DNA from: Parietichytrium sp. I65-24A
Taxonomy: Eukaryota; Sar; Bigyra; Thraustochytrida; Thraustochytriidae
DNA length: 64,000 bases
Assembly: GCA_012862575.1 (NCBI GenBank)
Contig: BLSF01000076.1
Coordinates: 1 to 64,000, forward strand
Direction: 5' to 3'
The notes beneath the pieces are model-generated. The model did no database searches, was not told the origin of the DNA, and saw only the letters and a program-made list of their open reading frames with translations. The position numbers were made by a program, and so were the translations under genes. Positions 33,363 to 43,732 of the stretch are shown piece after piece (the first letter of the stretch is position 1; the number at the start of each line of letters is the position of its first letter).

Positions 33363-34402
33363 TATCTTCCTTTGAAAAGAAAATTTGGTTCCGCAAAGAA
33401 GGGGGTAGGGGGCACCCTTGCACTCATGGTCATTGCGATGTTATCATGCCTGCCAGGGCTGCATGTGAATTCACCGCCAGTCAAATGAATTGAATTTTCA
33501 CTGATTCTGTTTTAATTGGGAAAGTTATTTTCGAAGGCGTTTCGGGCTCGTCATTTTACTTGCCAGTGAGTTGGGTCTGTTCAAATTGATAATTGATGAA
33601 ACTCACTGACATCACTGACAATGTGATTCCTTCTTGAGCTTGGTTGGGTTCCGGAGAACACAATCCGGGACACCTTTCACTTTGCGATACTCGTGTACTC
33701 GAAGCGCAAATAGGTCCAAGATGTGTGACGAGGCTAGTCGGCTTTCCTTCGCAAGAGCCTTTCGCTTCATATGGTCTAGAGCGAGAACGGGGAGGGTCGG
33801 AGAGATTGAGAGTCTTTGGGGTGGCCGAGCATGAAATGGCTCAAGTAGGTTGTGTGGCAATACTGCGAGCAGTGCGAGATGGTCTTGTTGGGCTTAGAGT
33901 TGGAAATGTGGGCAGATATTTGGAAGCAGGAAAACTGTTGGAATTCGCCAATCTGAAGTTGGTCTGTGTGGGTTCCAAAGAGTTCCACGCGACGACTCGA
34001 TGAGTTATACTGGGCGGCAGCTCCCTTGCGAATTGTCGCGGGCACATTGGTCGGATATTGTCACGAACAGGAACCGTCAACAACGAGACTTTGGAGACTG
34101 TTACACATCGGAATACAGCGCGGTCTGGCCCCAAAGTTCAGCAAAGTCCCTCGGACGAACAGCTGCCAGTTCTGAGCCGCTCACTGGAAGAAATGTCTGG
34201 CTATTAGCTGCAATCCAGCTTGGTGTGGATAAGGAACTGGCCTTTGCACATGCGCAACGATTTGCCTCAAGACGGCGTGGGCGTATTGCTCGGAGGTGAC
34301 TGAACCTGCGAGCTGTGAACCGCCTGCCATATCTCTCGAGGTTCGCCATTGTCAACTGCGCTGCTACTTTCGCTGCCTATGAGGTCGCAGACACTCATCC
34401 AG

Positions 34403-34525
34403 CTTTGCAACTTGACACAAACCGCAACTTGTTGTTTTTTACGCGCTTTGCAAGTTCACAGAAACCGTAACTTGTTCTCTTTACGCGCTTTGCCAATCTT
34501 TGCAAGTTCGCACAAACGCTCTTTG
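34403..34525. repeat. 43-base degenerate tandem repeat, about 2.5 copies
   Basis: Each copy starts TTTGCAA(C/G)TT, continues through CACA(A/G)AAACCG(C/T)AACTTGTT and ends in TTTACGCGC. Copies begin near 34403 and 34446, and a partial one begins near 34499. Confidence 0.8.
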
Positions 34526-35213
34526 TTATGTCGGCAATCCACATGTACAGTGAAAGCGCATGATGACGTCATGCTTACGAAAGTGAACAATCCATCGTTC
34601 CTTGTCGTTCTTTTGATCCGTTCACCGGATCCTCACTCAGTCTCTATCTGCTCCTATCACACTCCTATAAGCGAGTGTGAGTTGCTGATTGACTGTGAAT
34701 TTTGATCGATGATTTGGATGATTTAAATTTGATGCCTTTGTCCATCAGAAAAGCCCGTCATATTTTAGAGCCGTCGCTTTGGCGTGTGCCAAGATGGGGC
34801 TACTATTCGCGTCTCGCAGAAACAACAACGACTGCTTCGAGCTGACACAATTGGAATAACATAACAGCGTTCGGTCGTTGCAAGTCTACTCCGTTCGAAC
34901 TTGCAGAGAGATAAATAAAAGTCCATGGCTAGAAGTCTGTTTCTCATACAACCAGCCAATCCCTCTCTCGACCTTCACGGCCTACAGATTTGACGCATGT
35001 GCATCCCAGTCTTGCTTAGATTCGCTGAGAGTGAAACGCGAGTGAAGTTCAAAGTGGCGCACACAGAGCGCAGAGGAAAAGACAAGACAAGAGAAGGCGC
35101 ACGCTCCCTACGAGGAATCTACGCGAGACGCTTGGGCTGGGGCGTTGCAAGAAGTAAGGAGTGGAATGTGCTGTGGCGTCCGAAAGAGTTCAAGACGGTA
35201 TAGTGTCTGAGTC

Positions 35214-35241
35214 GAAAGCGAAAGCGAAAGCAAAAGCAAAA
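35214..35241. repeat. GAAAGC/AAAAGC hexamer run
   Basis: About five hexamer units roughly 95 bases before the myosin start codon, in the likely 5' untranslated leader. Confidence 0.85.
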
Positions 35242-35336
35242 GTAGTGGCGATCGCGTGGCATTTGCGGAAAGCGGACCAGCAGCTCGGAGATTTTTGAAG
35301 TTGGAGCGGGCGAAAGCATCGACGTGGCAGAGAACA

Positions 35337-38300
35337 ATGGACGGCGCGCAGCTCAAGTGGGCCGGAGCGAACGAGAACGAGGCAGTGTGGGTGCAAGACT
35401 CGGAGGTTGCTTGGAAGGAAGGTACTCTCTTGAAGGTCTCTGCCGGGGTCGCGAGCGTTCGCGTTGATGGAGACAAAGTAGAGCAAATAAAACTAACAAA
35501 GGATGGAGAAGCTGTCGGGCCCAAAATGCTCCCTCGTGACGTGAGCCTGAGGCATCGCGGCGTGGAAAATATGGATGACCTTACACACCTCCACGAGGCT
35601 TCGATTCTGCATAACGTCAAGGTCAGATTCGAAGACAACCTCATATACACACGGACGGGCCCAATTCTTGTGGCAATGAACCCGTTTCAGTGGCTGCCGA
35701 TTTACGACTCAAAAGTGATGAAACGCTACTGTGGTGCGGGAAGTGAACTCGATTCCATCGAGCCCCATTGCTTTGCCGAAGCGGAGCGGGCATACAGAAA
35801 AATGACGACGGACAAGTCTAGCCAGTCTCTTATTATTTGCGGAGAAAGCGGGGCGGGGAAGACAGAAACCACCAAACTAATGCTCCAATTCCTTTCTAAG
35901 AATTACACCGGCGATAGCGAGAAAGAGATCGCGGAGAAAATCATGAAATCTAATCCAGTGATGGAAGCTTTCGGAAATGCCAAGACTCTCCGAAACAGAA
36001 ATTCAAGCCGCTTCGGCAAATTCATTCGACTCGAATTTGCTGAGAACCACGTTCACGGAGCGCATATCTCCAACTATTTGCTGGAAAAGTCGAGGACTGT
36101 AAGACAGAACAAAGGCGAGAGAAACTACCACATCTTTTACCAGATTTGCAAAGGCGCCAGCTCAAAAGAGTCCGAAGAACTTGGGCTTCTAAAAAATACG
36201 ATGCCCCAATTCGCATACCTGAATCAGAGCGGCTGCTTTGACGTCCAGGGCATGGACGACTCGCAGGATTTTGCAAACACAGTGAAAGCCATGGAGTCGA
36301 TTGGCATGGACAGCGAGGAAGTGGCAAAGATCCTTCGGGTTGTTGCCTCGATCCTTCACTTGGGAAACATCCCCTTTGAAAAGGAGGCGGTTATTTCTTC
36401 GGGACTCGACGATGAGGAGGAGTCCAAAGCCGGTGAAACCCTCCCTTCTTCCACCTCTCTCCAAAAGGCGTGCGAATTGCTCCGTTGCGAAAATCCTGAA
36501 GAGCTGGGATCGGCACTGAAGGTTCGATATCTCAATGTTGCAGGAAAGGTCATTGCCTCACCTCTGGACGGAAGCAAAGCGTCAGACTTGCGGGATGCCC
36601 TTTCGAAAACCATCTACGAGCGCCTTTTTAACCACATTGTGAGCCGGATCAATGCTTCTCTTTCGGCAAGTGGAGCTCATCCCAAGGAAAACTTTATCGG
36701 GATTCTCGACATCTACGGCTTTGAGTCCTTCCAAAGCAACGGCTTTGAACAATTGCTGATCAATTTTGCAAACGAAAAATTGCAGAGCCTGTTCAACGAG
36801 CAGGTCTTTCAAGCCGAGGAGAAAACATATGCACTCGAAGATGTTCCGTTCTCCCGTGTCGACATTCCCAACAATGACAAGTGCCTGCTTCTCATCGATG
36901 GTATCTTCCGGCTGATGGACGATGAGTGTCTGCGCTTGGATGCGGGCTCGGACAGGCGGCTCTCCGCGCAAATTGCGCAGAATTACAGCAAGGAGTCCCA
37001 TTTCGTGAAATGCGGGCCGGGATCAAAGGTGAAAAGCACGACAGAACTTGACTTTGCGATTAGACATTATGCAGGTGAAATTGTCTACACTTGCACATCC
37101 TTTCTCGACAAAAACAAGGACACACTTTACTCGCACGTATCAGATATCTTGGCCCGTTCAAAATGTGGCTTGGTGCAACAACTTTTCAGTACTGGGGCAG
37201 AGGAAAATGCTCAGTCCCGCGACGCAAGTTCGCGCTCCAAACTACAGGAGACAGTTGCACGACGATTTTCCCAGCAAGTACACCAACTGACAGAGACAAT
37301 CAGTCAGACAGGCCCTATCTTTGTTCGCTGCATCAAAAGCAATGTCGATTTGATGCCAGAAAAAGTTGACAGACCCTCCGTTCTAAGACAGCTCAAGAAT
37401 GCTGGCGTAGTCGCAGCTTTGGAAATGCGCCGGGCCGGCTATCCAAACCGACTCACATACCGAGAGTTTGTGATGAGGTGCCGCGCACTGCTGCCTTCTT
37501 CTGCTTCCCTTGATTCAGAGAGGTGGAAAGACCTCACGGATACTCTCCTCCGGCATGAGGACCTCTCCGTCTACCGGTCTGGTGTGGCACTTGGCAAAAC
37601 ACGTATCTTTCTTCGGGCAAACGTCCTCCACTCTGTGGACGGTGTAGTGCAAAAGCACGTTCACGAATACGTGGTCATGATCCAAAGCATTGTTCGGCAA
37701 TTTGTGTCGTGGAGAAAATACATCCTTCGTCGCAGGTGCGCAATTTTTATTCAGTCGCACTACCGGGGAAGAAAAGAAAGAGTAAAGTACGCACAGCAGA
37801 TTCGCGAGTTGGAGGGCAAGCGGGAGTGGGCTGTTCGCCAAGCAGGTTTTCAAAAGCTTCGCCGCGCGCTTGAGCAGCTTTGTTTTGAGGCAGAGAGCAT
37901 GCTAGAGCTGCTTGCTCAGCCAGCGTTGGCTGAAATTGTTTTGTCAGGTGAGCTGAAAAGCTGTATTTCGCAAACTCGACAACTGGAGCTCGAGCTACAA
38001 GGGCACCTGAACCAGCGCGTCTCTGAATTGCCTGTGGTAGATGAGCTGCTCTTTAATTTTAGCGTCCAACTGGACACTTTCAAAAGCATCATCGGCGATT
38101 CACAACTGTCTTATAAGGGCTTTCAAGAGAGTAAAGCGCAATTGCAGGCTCAAATTTCAGCTCTTACACGAAGTTACGTCTCGTTTGAGACTATGGAAGC
38201 AGAGCAACTCGCGCTTTTTATGAATGTCAAAGAAAGCTCGCCCAAGCGAAAATCTAAAGCCTTGGCCCAGCCGAGCCCAGCGCAGGAAGAGGGCGCTTTG

Positions 38301-41300
38301 GAGCTCGTGATTGACCGCTTTGCGCCGGGCTACTGCGCAGCGAAAGATGAAGGTCTAGAAGCGATCGAAGCAGCACAGAGTGCGTTAGACCAGAATGATC
38401 TTGACTCCGCATCGCGTGGCGCCGTGAACGCGGAAGCATCTCTAGAGCGTGCATCCCTCCTCCTTGAGGAAGGAATTGCTCGAAAGGTGGAGGCCGATCG
38501 TGCTGTGATTCGAATAAAGAAGTCCTTGAAGAACGTGGAAGCGATATTCAAGCGTAGATTCGGGAGAGCTTTGCACAACCGTGATCTTATCCATGCTTTG
38601 CCCGAGGTGGGCGAAGCGATCGATGATGCGCGCTTGGCGATGCGAGAACTTTTTCGAAACGTGTTATCTGAGTCAGACGACCATCTGCTCAAGTCCCGGG
38701 TGAAGCGATTGGAAAAAGTTGCCGAAGAGGACTTTGATGAAGCTTGCGAAAGCGATTTCGCCTCCGAGTCCTCTGATGACTCAGAGCCCGAAGGGGAAGA
38801 TCGGACATTAGCGGCTCTGTCCATCGAGGAAGAAAGCGATATATACATTACGAATGTGGAGGCAGCGGAACGTTGTTTACACCTGGCCATTGGATCACTT
38901 CAACACCTCGATGAAATCCTTGGTCGCGCTCGGGGTCTTCTCGATGCACGAAATCACGCCATTGCCATTGTCAAGCGGTCAAAGCAAAGAGCTGAAAAGA
39001 GCCTTGCCGCGTTGCGCCTCTCCCTTCAATCGGAACTGAGTAGCACCCAATTTTCAGTACTTTTCAGATCTCAAGCCGTCGCAAAGTCTTGGGAGCAGGT
39101 GAACTCCGCTTTTGAGCGTAGCCTGGTGGCAGCGCACAAGAAACTTGAATCATTAGCCGATGAGGCATGTTGTTGCCCAGAGGATGCCACACTTGAGATT
39201 GAGACCCTGGCAGACGAAATTGGACTGCTTGCTGACCAGGCCACCACGCAGACGCAGTTGGCACGATCGGAACTTTTGAGGATCGTCGAGGCACAGCAAG
39301 CTGCCCGCAGCAAGCTACTTCCTGCAATAGACGAGTTTCATGCGATTCGCGAGGTTGCTGCCGAGAATGGCTTACTTCGCCGTAAGGACGTACAAAAAGC
39401 TCTTGCGTGTGTACAAACGGAAATGGATGACATTGGGAAACTGATTGACTTTTCGCCCAGTGACGACTTTCCTCGTCAGAGCTTTTCCACCAGGCTCTCG
39501 CGTAGCTTGGAATCTGTTCTTGCAGTTCTTGCGACGGCTGCAGAATTCATAGATGATGAGACCAAGGCGCAAGAAGCCGTAGAGAAGAAGGTGGCTCGCG
39601 CGCGACAAGACCTGGCAAGAATTGCCCACGATCTTGGCGCACTGGAGGCTCGCATCGAGCAACACTGGGTCTTCCAGTCCAGATCACTACGCTCTTTGTG
39701 CAAGGCTTCTTCGTGCGGAAGTCTGGTCTGCGACAGCGCCAATAGCTTGGTGAAATGTATCACAGCTTGCAAGCAGAGCATTTCCCGTTCTTCACGGAAA
39801 TTGGCAAATCTTGGAACTTTGGCTCTCCACATCGGAGATGCGGAGTCTGAATTCGCCTTTGAGCAGGCAAGCATTCTTGACCACCTGGTGCAAAGCACTG
39901 CCCGAGCAGCCGAGCAAAGCTCCCAGGCCGAGAGAATTATGGAGACCCTCCTCGAGTTGAGGAAGAAGGAACTGGCGGTGGTGGAAGAACACTCCAAGAA
40001 CAAAATTGTCCTGGAGCAGCGTTTGCACCGCGCGCGTCAACTTGTGCTTACTTTTGACAAAGTCCATGTCACCGGAAACGAGTCTTTTTCTCACACTTCT
40101 CATAAATTGCTGGCGTTCGCCGAAGAGATGTACAGCAGATATGATGAATCCGTGGGCTTGCTTCGCGATGACGATGTCTTTCACAGCCCGGTCGAAGACC
40201 ACTTTGGAGCTAATGTCTGCCGCTCGAAGGATGACGACTTGACAGATAGCATTCAGGTCCTCATGTTTATCAAGAAGGAACCCTTTCAGGTCATGGAGGC
40301 TGCCCAATCAGCTTTCTCTAAAGCTTTGGAGGAGCTCGAACTGGGCCTGGAGATGGAAAAATCGTTCCTGGTGCGCCGGGAAGAATCCGCCGCCCTTGAG
40401 GAGAGACGCCTGGCATCTCTCGAGGAGGCCAAAAGACGAGAAAGGGATGCGCGAAGTACGCAGCTTGAGATTTCACGGGCAAACGCCAATCAGTGTCTAG
40501 GCCCAGTTCGGCGGGTGGTTGCTGCGGTTGCCAAAGCACTGTCTATCTGCGAGCACCGAGCGGAGCCAGCGATTCATTCTGAGCGAACCTCCAGAACAGT
40601 TGCACAATTGATCCAGGTCCAGCATGCGCTGGTGATGGTCGAGAGAGCCATTCTTGAGGAGGACCCCGAGCTCGTGCAAGAACAAACAGAGATCGCGCTT
40701 CGAGAAGGAAAGGTCTTGCAACGCCTCTTGTTCAGTGCAGGCTTACAGGCTGGCATGCCAGGAGCGGGGGTCGAGCAGCAGGCGCGGAGCTCGAAAACGT
40801 TTCGGAAACGATTCGTTGCCTTGGAGCAGGGAATGATCGACGAAATGACCTCACATTGGAGCGAGGGTTGCGAGCATTTCGAAACAATGTTGGACTCCAG
40901 GCTTTTCGTCATTTCAGAGGCAAGAAGTGAAGTCGAGCTCCTGGAGGCTAAGAGAAAAGCTTTGCAAGCGGAGTGCGACTTGTACACGATGAAAGGCGGT
41001 TCCAACCAAGAAGCTGTGAAGGCATGGAAGGTGCTCGAGCATATCGAAGAGAGTGATAGTGCCATCCAAATCGTACGCGACATTCTCCATTTTGCAGAGA
41101 ATTTCCCGAGCCCAAGCTTTGTGATTCTGCAGTGTCTCGAGGGAGAGCATTTAGGTCCGGAAGCCACCGAATTGAAGGAAAAGTTTGAGCGATTTCATGC
41201 TAGCCTAGAATTCGCAAGGGGGGCTGTAAGACGACTCGAAGTGGCTTTCGATCGTTGCGTCAGATTGAGTGCCAACAAGGAGAAGCAGACGTCTAAAGTG

Positions 41301-41354
41301 AAACGCCTGGTGCTGCGTTACGTATGCGCCAAGGACGACACCCACAAGCCATGA
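35337..41354 (+). CDS. Unconventional myosin with a very long helical tail
   Basis: A 2005-residue myosin heavy chain in a single exon. I start at MDGAQLKWAGA; the frame is open upstream only from a GTG. An SH3-like leader (AVWVQDSEVAWKEGTLL) precedes the motor (about 70-770). The motor shows the P-loop GESGAGKTET (169-178), switch I NSSRFGKF, switch II DIYGFESF, the actin-side FVRCIKSN and the converter end LGKTRIFLR. Two IQ motifs follow (MIQSIVRQFVSWRK and FIQSHYRGRKER, about 805-850) for calmodulin-like light chains. The remaining 1150 residues are almost entirely helical, with an acidic stretch (about 1145-1180) and several similar helical modules starting with EAAQSAL- or EAAERCL-type words. 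I see no MyTH4, FERM, DIL, PH or kinase domain. The ATPase residues are intact, so it should be a working actin motor; the cargo is unknown. Its class cannot be assigned by eye, and it may belong to a protist-specific one. Confidence 0.93.
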   Translation: MDGAQLKWAGANENEAVWVQDSEVAWKEGTLLKVSAGVASVRVDGDKVEQIKLTKDGEAVGPKMLPRDVSLRHRGVENMDDLTHLHEASILHNVKVRFEDNLIYTRTGPILVAMNPFQWLPIYDSKVMKRYCGAGSELDSIEPHCFAEAERAYRKMTTDKSSQSLIICGESGAGKTETTKLMLQFLSKNYTGDSEKEIAEKIMKSNPVMEAFGNAKTLRNRNSSRFGKFIRLEFAENHVHGAHISNYLLEKSRTVRQNKGERNYHIFYQICKGASSKESEELGLLKNTMPQFAYLNQSGCFDVQGMDDSQDFANTVKAMESIGMDSEEVAKILRVVASILHLGNIPFEKEAVISSGLDDEEESKAGETLPSSTSLQKACELLRCENPEELGSALKVRYLNVAGKVIASPLDGSKASDLRDALSKTIYERLFNHIVSRINASLSASGAHPKENFIGILDIYGFESFQSNGFEQLLINFANEKLQSLFNEQVFQAEEKTYALEDVPFSRVDIPNNDKCLLLIDGIFRLMDDECLRLDAGSDRRLSAQIAQNYSKESHFVKCGPGSKVKSTTELDFAIRHYAGEIVYTCTSFLDKNKDTLYSHVSDILARSKCGLVQQLFSTGAEENAQSRDASSRSKLQETVARRFSQQVHQLTETISQTGPIFVRCIKSNVDLMPEKVDRPSVLRQLKNAGVVAALEMRRAGYPNRLTYREFVMRCRALLPSSASLDSERWKDLTDTLLRHEDLSVYRSGVALGKTRIFLRANVLHSVDGVVQKHVHEYVVMIQSIVRQFVSWRKYILRRRCAIFIQSHYRGRKERVKYAQQIRELEGKREWAVRQAGFQKLRRALEQLCFEAESMLELLAQPALAEIVLSGELKSCISQTRQLELELQGHLNQRVSELPVVDELLFNFSVQLDTFKSIIGDSQLSYKGFQESKAQLQAQISALTRSYVSFETMEAEQLALFMNVKESSPKRKSKALAQPSPAQEEGALELVIDRFAPGYCAAKDEGLEAIEAAQSALDQNDLDSASRGAVNAEASLERASLLLEEGIARKVEADRAVIRIKKSLKNVEAIFKRRFGRALHNRDLIHALPEVGEAIDDARLAMRELFRNVLSESDDHLLKSRVKRLEKVAEEDFDEACESDFASESSDDSEPEGEDRTLAALSIEEESDIYITNVEAAERCLHLAIGSLQHLDEILGRARGLLDARNHAIAIVKRSKQRAEKSLAALRLSLQSELSSTQFSVLFRSQAVAKSWEQVNSAFERSLVAAHKKLESLADEACCCPEDATLEIETLADEIGLLADQATTQTQLARSELLRIVEAQQAARSKLLPAIDEFHAIREVAAENGLLRRKDVQKALACVQTEMDDIGKLIDFSPSDDFPRQSFSTRLSRSLESVLAVLATAAEFIDDETKAQEAVEKKVARARQDLARIAHDLGALEARIEQHWVFQSRSLRSLCKASSCGSLVCDSANSLVKCITACKQSISRSSRKLANLGTLALHIGDAESEFAFEQASILDHLVQSTARAAEQSSQAERIMETLLELRKKELAVVEEHSKNKIVLEQRLHRARQLVLTFDKVHVTGNESFSHTSHKLLAFAEEMYSRYDESVGLLRDDDVFHSPVEDHFGANVCRSKDDDLTDSIQVLMFIKKEPFQVMEAAQSAFSKALEELELGLEMEKSFLVRREESAALEERRLASLEEAKRRERDARSTQLEISRANANQCLGPVRRVVAAVAKALSICEHRAEPAIHSERTSRTVAQLIQVQHALVMVERAILEEDPELVQEQTEIALREGKVLQRLLFSAGLQAGMPGAGVEQQARSSKTFRKRFVALEQGMIDEMTSHWSEGCEHFETMLDSRLFVISEARSEVELLEAKRKALQAECDLYTMKGGSNQEAVKAWKVLEHIEESDSAIQIVRDILHFAENFPSPSFVILQCLEGEHLGPEATELKEKFERFHASLEFARGAVRRLEVAFDRCVRLSANKEKQTSKVKRLVLRYVCAKDDTHKP

Positions 41355-41520
41355 AGCTTCATGTAAAATAGTGCATTTGTGTAAAATATTTTTTCACTTC
41401 AATTACCATAGTTGGTGGAATTTGAACCGAGCGAGAAGAGGCTCAATCAATGTCAGTCAGTGTGTGATGCGGTCAATCAGCGGAAGCAGCCAAGCTGGCG
41501 AATTGTTGGCTCGTCTTGCG

Positions 41521-42618
41521 CTACAGATCAAAGCTGTGATTGCGCAACAAAGGTGGGTGCAGACCAGCTTCTCTCTCAAACTCCTCGCTCCGATCCTTGA
41601 GATTCCGCATGTAGTTGTAGGCCTCCTGCAAGTGCGGGGAAGCGGTATGGTCAAGATACTGCATGCAATTATAACACCATATGGACAGATCGCAAAAGCT
41701 CATCGAAAGAGGGTGACTGGTTAACTGATAGTGGTGCAGAGCATGCTTGTGGTGGTACCTCCCGCAGTACACACCCCCGCATTGTAAGCAGAGCCAATCT
41801 TCGCGTAAACTCATGTTGACCTCATCGGCGACGTTGTTTGCCTCGCAGGTGGCGCACCGGGTCAAGAATGTTGTGACTTTTTCGAATGCGCGGGTAACCG
41901 CGTGAAGGTCCGAGCACCGGATCAGTTGCGGCGAAGGCAGCGTTGCTTCGTTTGGGGTGTCCTCGCAGACTGTAATGTTCTGTGGTCGCTCATCGAACTT
42001 AATCTGATACATACGCGTGAAAAAGCCGTGCAGCAGAGGGAAGAAATCATGCTGCAAATACATGTCGCAACCGTAACACCACACCGACAGGTCTTCCAAG
42101 CTCATCGAAACACAATGCCCTGTGTCACGAAAATGCTCCAGCATGTGACTTTTCTGATACCGGCCACAAAACAGAGAATGGCACACGAGGCACAGCCAGT
42201 TCTCCTCGCTCACGCCACAAGAGCTACAATTTGCCACTTTCAGATTCAGCTCGAAAGTTTGTGGCACTGGGCGCACCGTGCGAATGTGGTTGCAATCCTT
42301 CTTCTCCAGGATCAAGTCTGTCATGTCAAACACTTTGACGACAGTGCCCTTGCAAGACGCCGCCAGCCAACCGGAGGAGAGCCCTTGCTCCGACGAGGAT
42401 CTATGCAGCAAGCTGTGCGACTTTTCCAATGGATGCGGCAGCTCGCCCTCGGGCGCAAACAGCTGCTCGCTAGTATCGAGTAGTGCTCCAGAATGCGACT
42501 CGCCAGACTTGAGATGACCGAGGTCCCCATAGCCATCGTTGTGTTTGTGGCTCAGCAGATTCAGAGCGTCATCGTCCTCGCTGCCCGTCAAATGCGCCGA
42601 CGCCACTGCATCTTCCAT
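41521..42618 (-). CDS. Protein with two ZnF-UBP ubiquitin-binding fingers
   Basis: A 365-residue protein on the minus strand, started at the first ATG (MEDAVASAHL). After an acidic, Ser/His-rich N-terminal third there are two zinc fingers of the UBP/BUZ type. The first (about 143-205) runs CSSCGVSEENWLCLVCHSLFCG and then HCVSMSLEDLSVWCYGCDMYLQH. The second (about 265-340) runs CATCEANNV, then DWLCLQCGGVYCGRYHHKHALHH, then HPLSMSFCDLSIWCYNCMQYLDH. In HDAC6, USP5 and related proteins this finger grips the free C-terminal tail of ubiquitin. All zinc ligands appear present in both. No deubiquitinase, HDAC or RING domain is seen, so it is probably an adaptor that senses free or unanchored ubiquitin. 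It is convergent with the myosin gene, 166 bases stop to stop, and shares its upstream region with VWA8. Confidence 0.88.
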   Translation of the reverse strand: MEDAVASAHLTGSEDDDALNLLSHKHNDGYGDLGHLKSGESHSGALLDTSEQLFAPEGELPHPLEKSHSLLHRSSSEQGLSSGWLAASCKGTVVKVFDMTDLILEKKDCNHIRTVRPVPQTFELNLKVANCSSCGVSEENWLCLVCHSLFCGRYQKSHMLEHFRDTGHCVSMSLEDLSVWCYGCDMYLQHDFFPLLHGFFTRMYQIKFDERPQNITVCEDTPNEATLPSPQLIRCSDLHAVTRAFEKVTTFLTRCATCEANNVADEVNMSLREDWLCLQCGGVYCGRYHHKHALHHYQLTSHPLSMSFCDLSIWCYNCMQYLDHTASPHLQEAYNYMRNLKDRSEEFEREAGLHPPLLRNHSFDL

Positions 42619-43424
42619 CACCTTCCCCTTTCACTCCCACTTCTTCTTGCCCTCTCACCCAAGTTCAATCAATGACAAAACCCCACGATATTCACACCGC
42701 ACTTTTATCGCGCCGCTGTCCCCTCAGGTCGGACCACACCGAGTACACTTCCACACCGAGTACACTTTCCCCGTTTTCAACCCTGGTGAACTATTGATCT
42801 ATTGATCTCTTGATCCGGAACGTTCCAAGTTTCACCACAACTAAACAAGTCGCCTGTTCGTTCAGTCAAACCAAAGCTGTTCTCTAGCTACTAGCTACTA
42901 GCTCTGGAGATATTACGTGCACGAAACCCTCACCAGTGCGAAAGTGTGCTCAGCGCGTACGCCTTTAAGTTTATTCTAGCGAATACGATAGCGCGCTGTG
43001 TGTTTTCTTTCTCTAGGACGTGTCCTCGCGTTGTTCCTTCCTACTGGACTGCTAAAGTATCCGCTAGACCCAGACAGAGCGTTTTTTGAAGCTGAAAGTC
43101 CTACTCTTAACGGTGCTCTTATATTATTTAGCTTGTCCGCCCGTCCTATCAATTTTAGTATAAAATTAGTATCTTAATCCATGGTATAATGAAACTATAC
43201 AGTCCGCTAATAGCACCGGGAAAAAAGGATAGGATGAGCGTATACCAAAAAGTGTAGCTAAATATTGACTATTATTGATAAGTATTGAATACTCTTGAAA
43301 AGGAATGCACAAAATCTCTCATTCAAATGTTCTGAAGGAGAGATGATGAATGACAAGTGATGAATGAGTGATGACAAGCTCGCTCTTTTCTTTCCGAGTT
43401 TTGTGTCATTCATGGCCTTCTATC

Positions 43425-43470
43425 GTTTCATTGTTTCATTTGTTTCATTGTTTCATTGTTTCATTGTTTT
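43425..43470. repeat. GTTTCATT octamer run, about 6 units
   Basis: TTTCATTG-type octamers follow each other with one slightly altered unit, in the region upstream of VWA8. Confidence 0.9.
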
Positions 43471-43582
43471 TGGTCCGCGGATCGCACTTTCTTCTCTTCT
43501 CTTCTCCTTCTTTCTTTCTTTCTCTTTTCACCCACCTACCAACCAGCCTGCGTCCGCTCAGTTCGCTCGTGTAAGTCAGGGG

Positions 43583-43650
43583 AGAGATATCTCTGCGCGG
43601 ATTTCGTGAGGAAAAGTGAGATAGACATCTCTGCGCGAATTTCGCGAGGC
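43583..43650. repeat. Duplicated segment in the VWA8 leader
   Basis: The words agatatctctgcgcggattt and agacatctctgcgcgaattt, each followed by CG(T/C)GAGG, lie about 38 bases apart: an imperfect tandem duplication some 80-150 bases before the VWA8 start. Confidence 0.85.
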
Positions 43651-43732
43651 AAGGAGGCAAAGAGGCAAGAGGTGCGCAGAACAAACAAAAGTGCGGTACG
43701 CACAGGTGTGTGTTTGTGTCCCCGGCGCGTAC

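Larger units (their letters stand above)
32866..35336. other. Intergenic between divergent USP and myosin genes
   Basis: A 2.5 kb stretch with no supported gene. Weak frames around 33640-34355 on both strands have ordinary composition but no recognisable domain, so I leave them out. It holds a 9-base periodic run, a 43-base tandem repeat and a hexamer run next to the myosin start (listed separately). The USP-proximal end has CAGTACTC and AGTACAC words near 33112-33135. Confidence 0.5.
42619..43732. other. Intergenic between divergent genes
   Basis: The upstream regions of the ZnF-UBP gene (-) and VWA8 (+). No gene seen. It has an octamer run GTTTCATT (43425-43470), a duplicated leader segment (listed separately), and CTAGCTACTAG words near 42888-42903. 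A GTAAGT at 43571 and a CACAG ending at 43705 could bound a 5' untranslated intron of VWA8; this is a guess. Confidence 0.5.

Noticed and set aside
33644-34355. Several 85-119 codon frames on both strands
   Set aside because: No domain, mutually overlapping, and no consistent splice model. They could be a decayed gene but cannot be supported.
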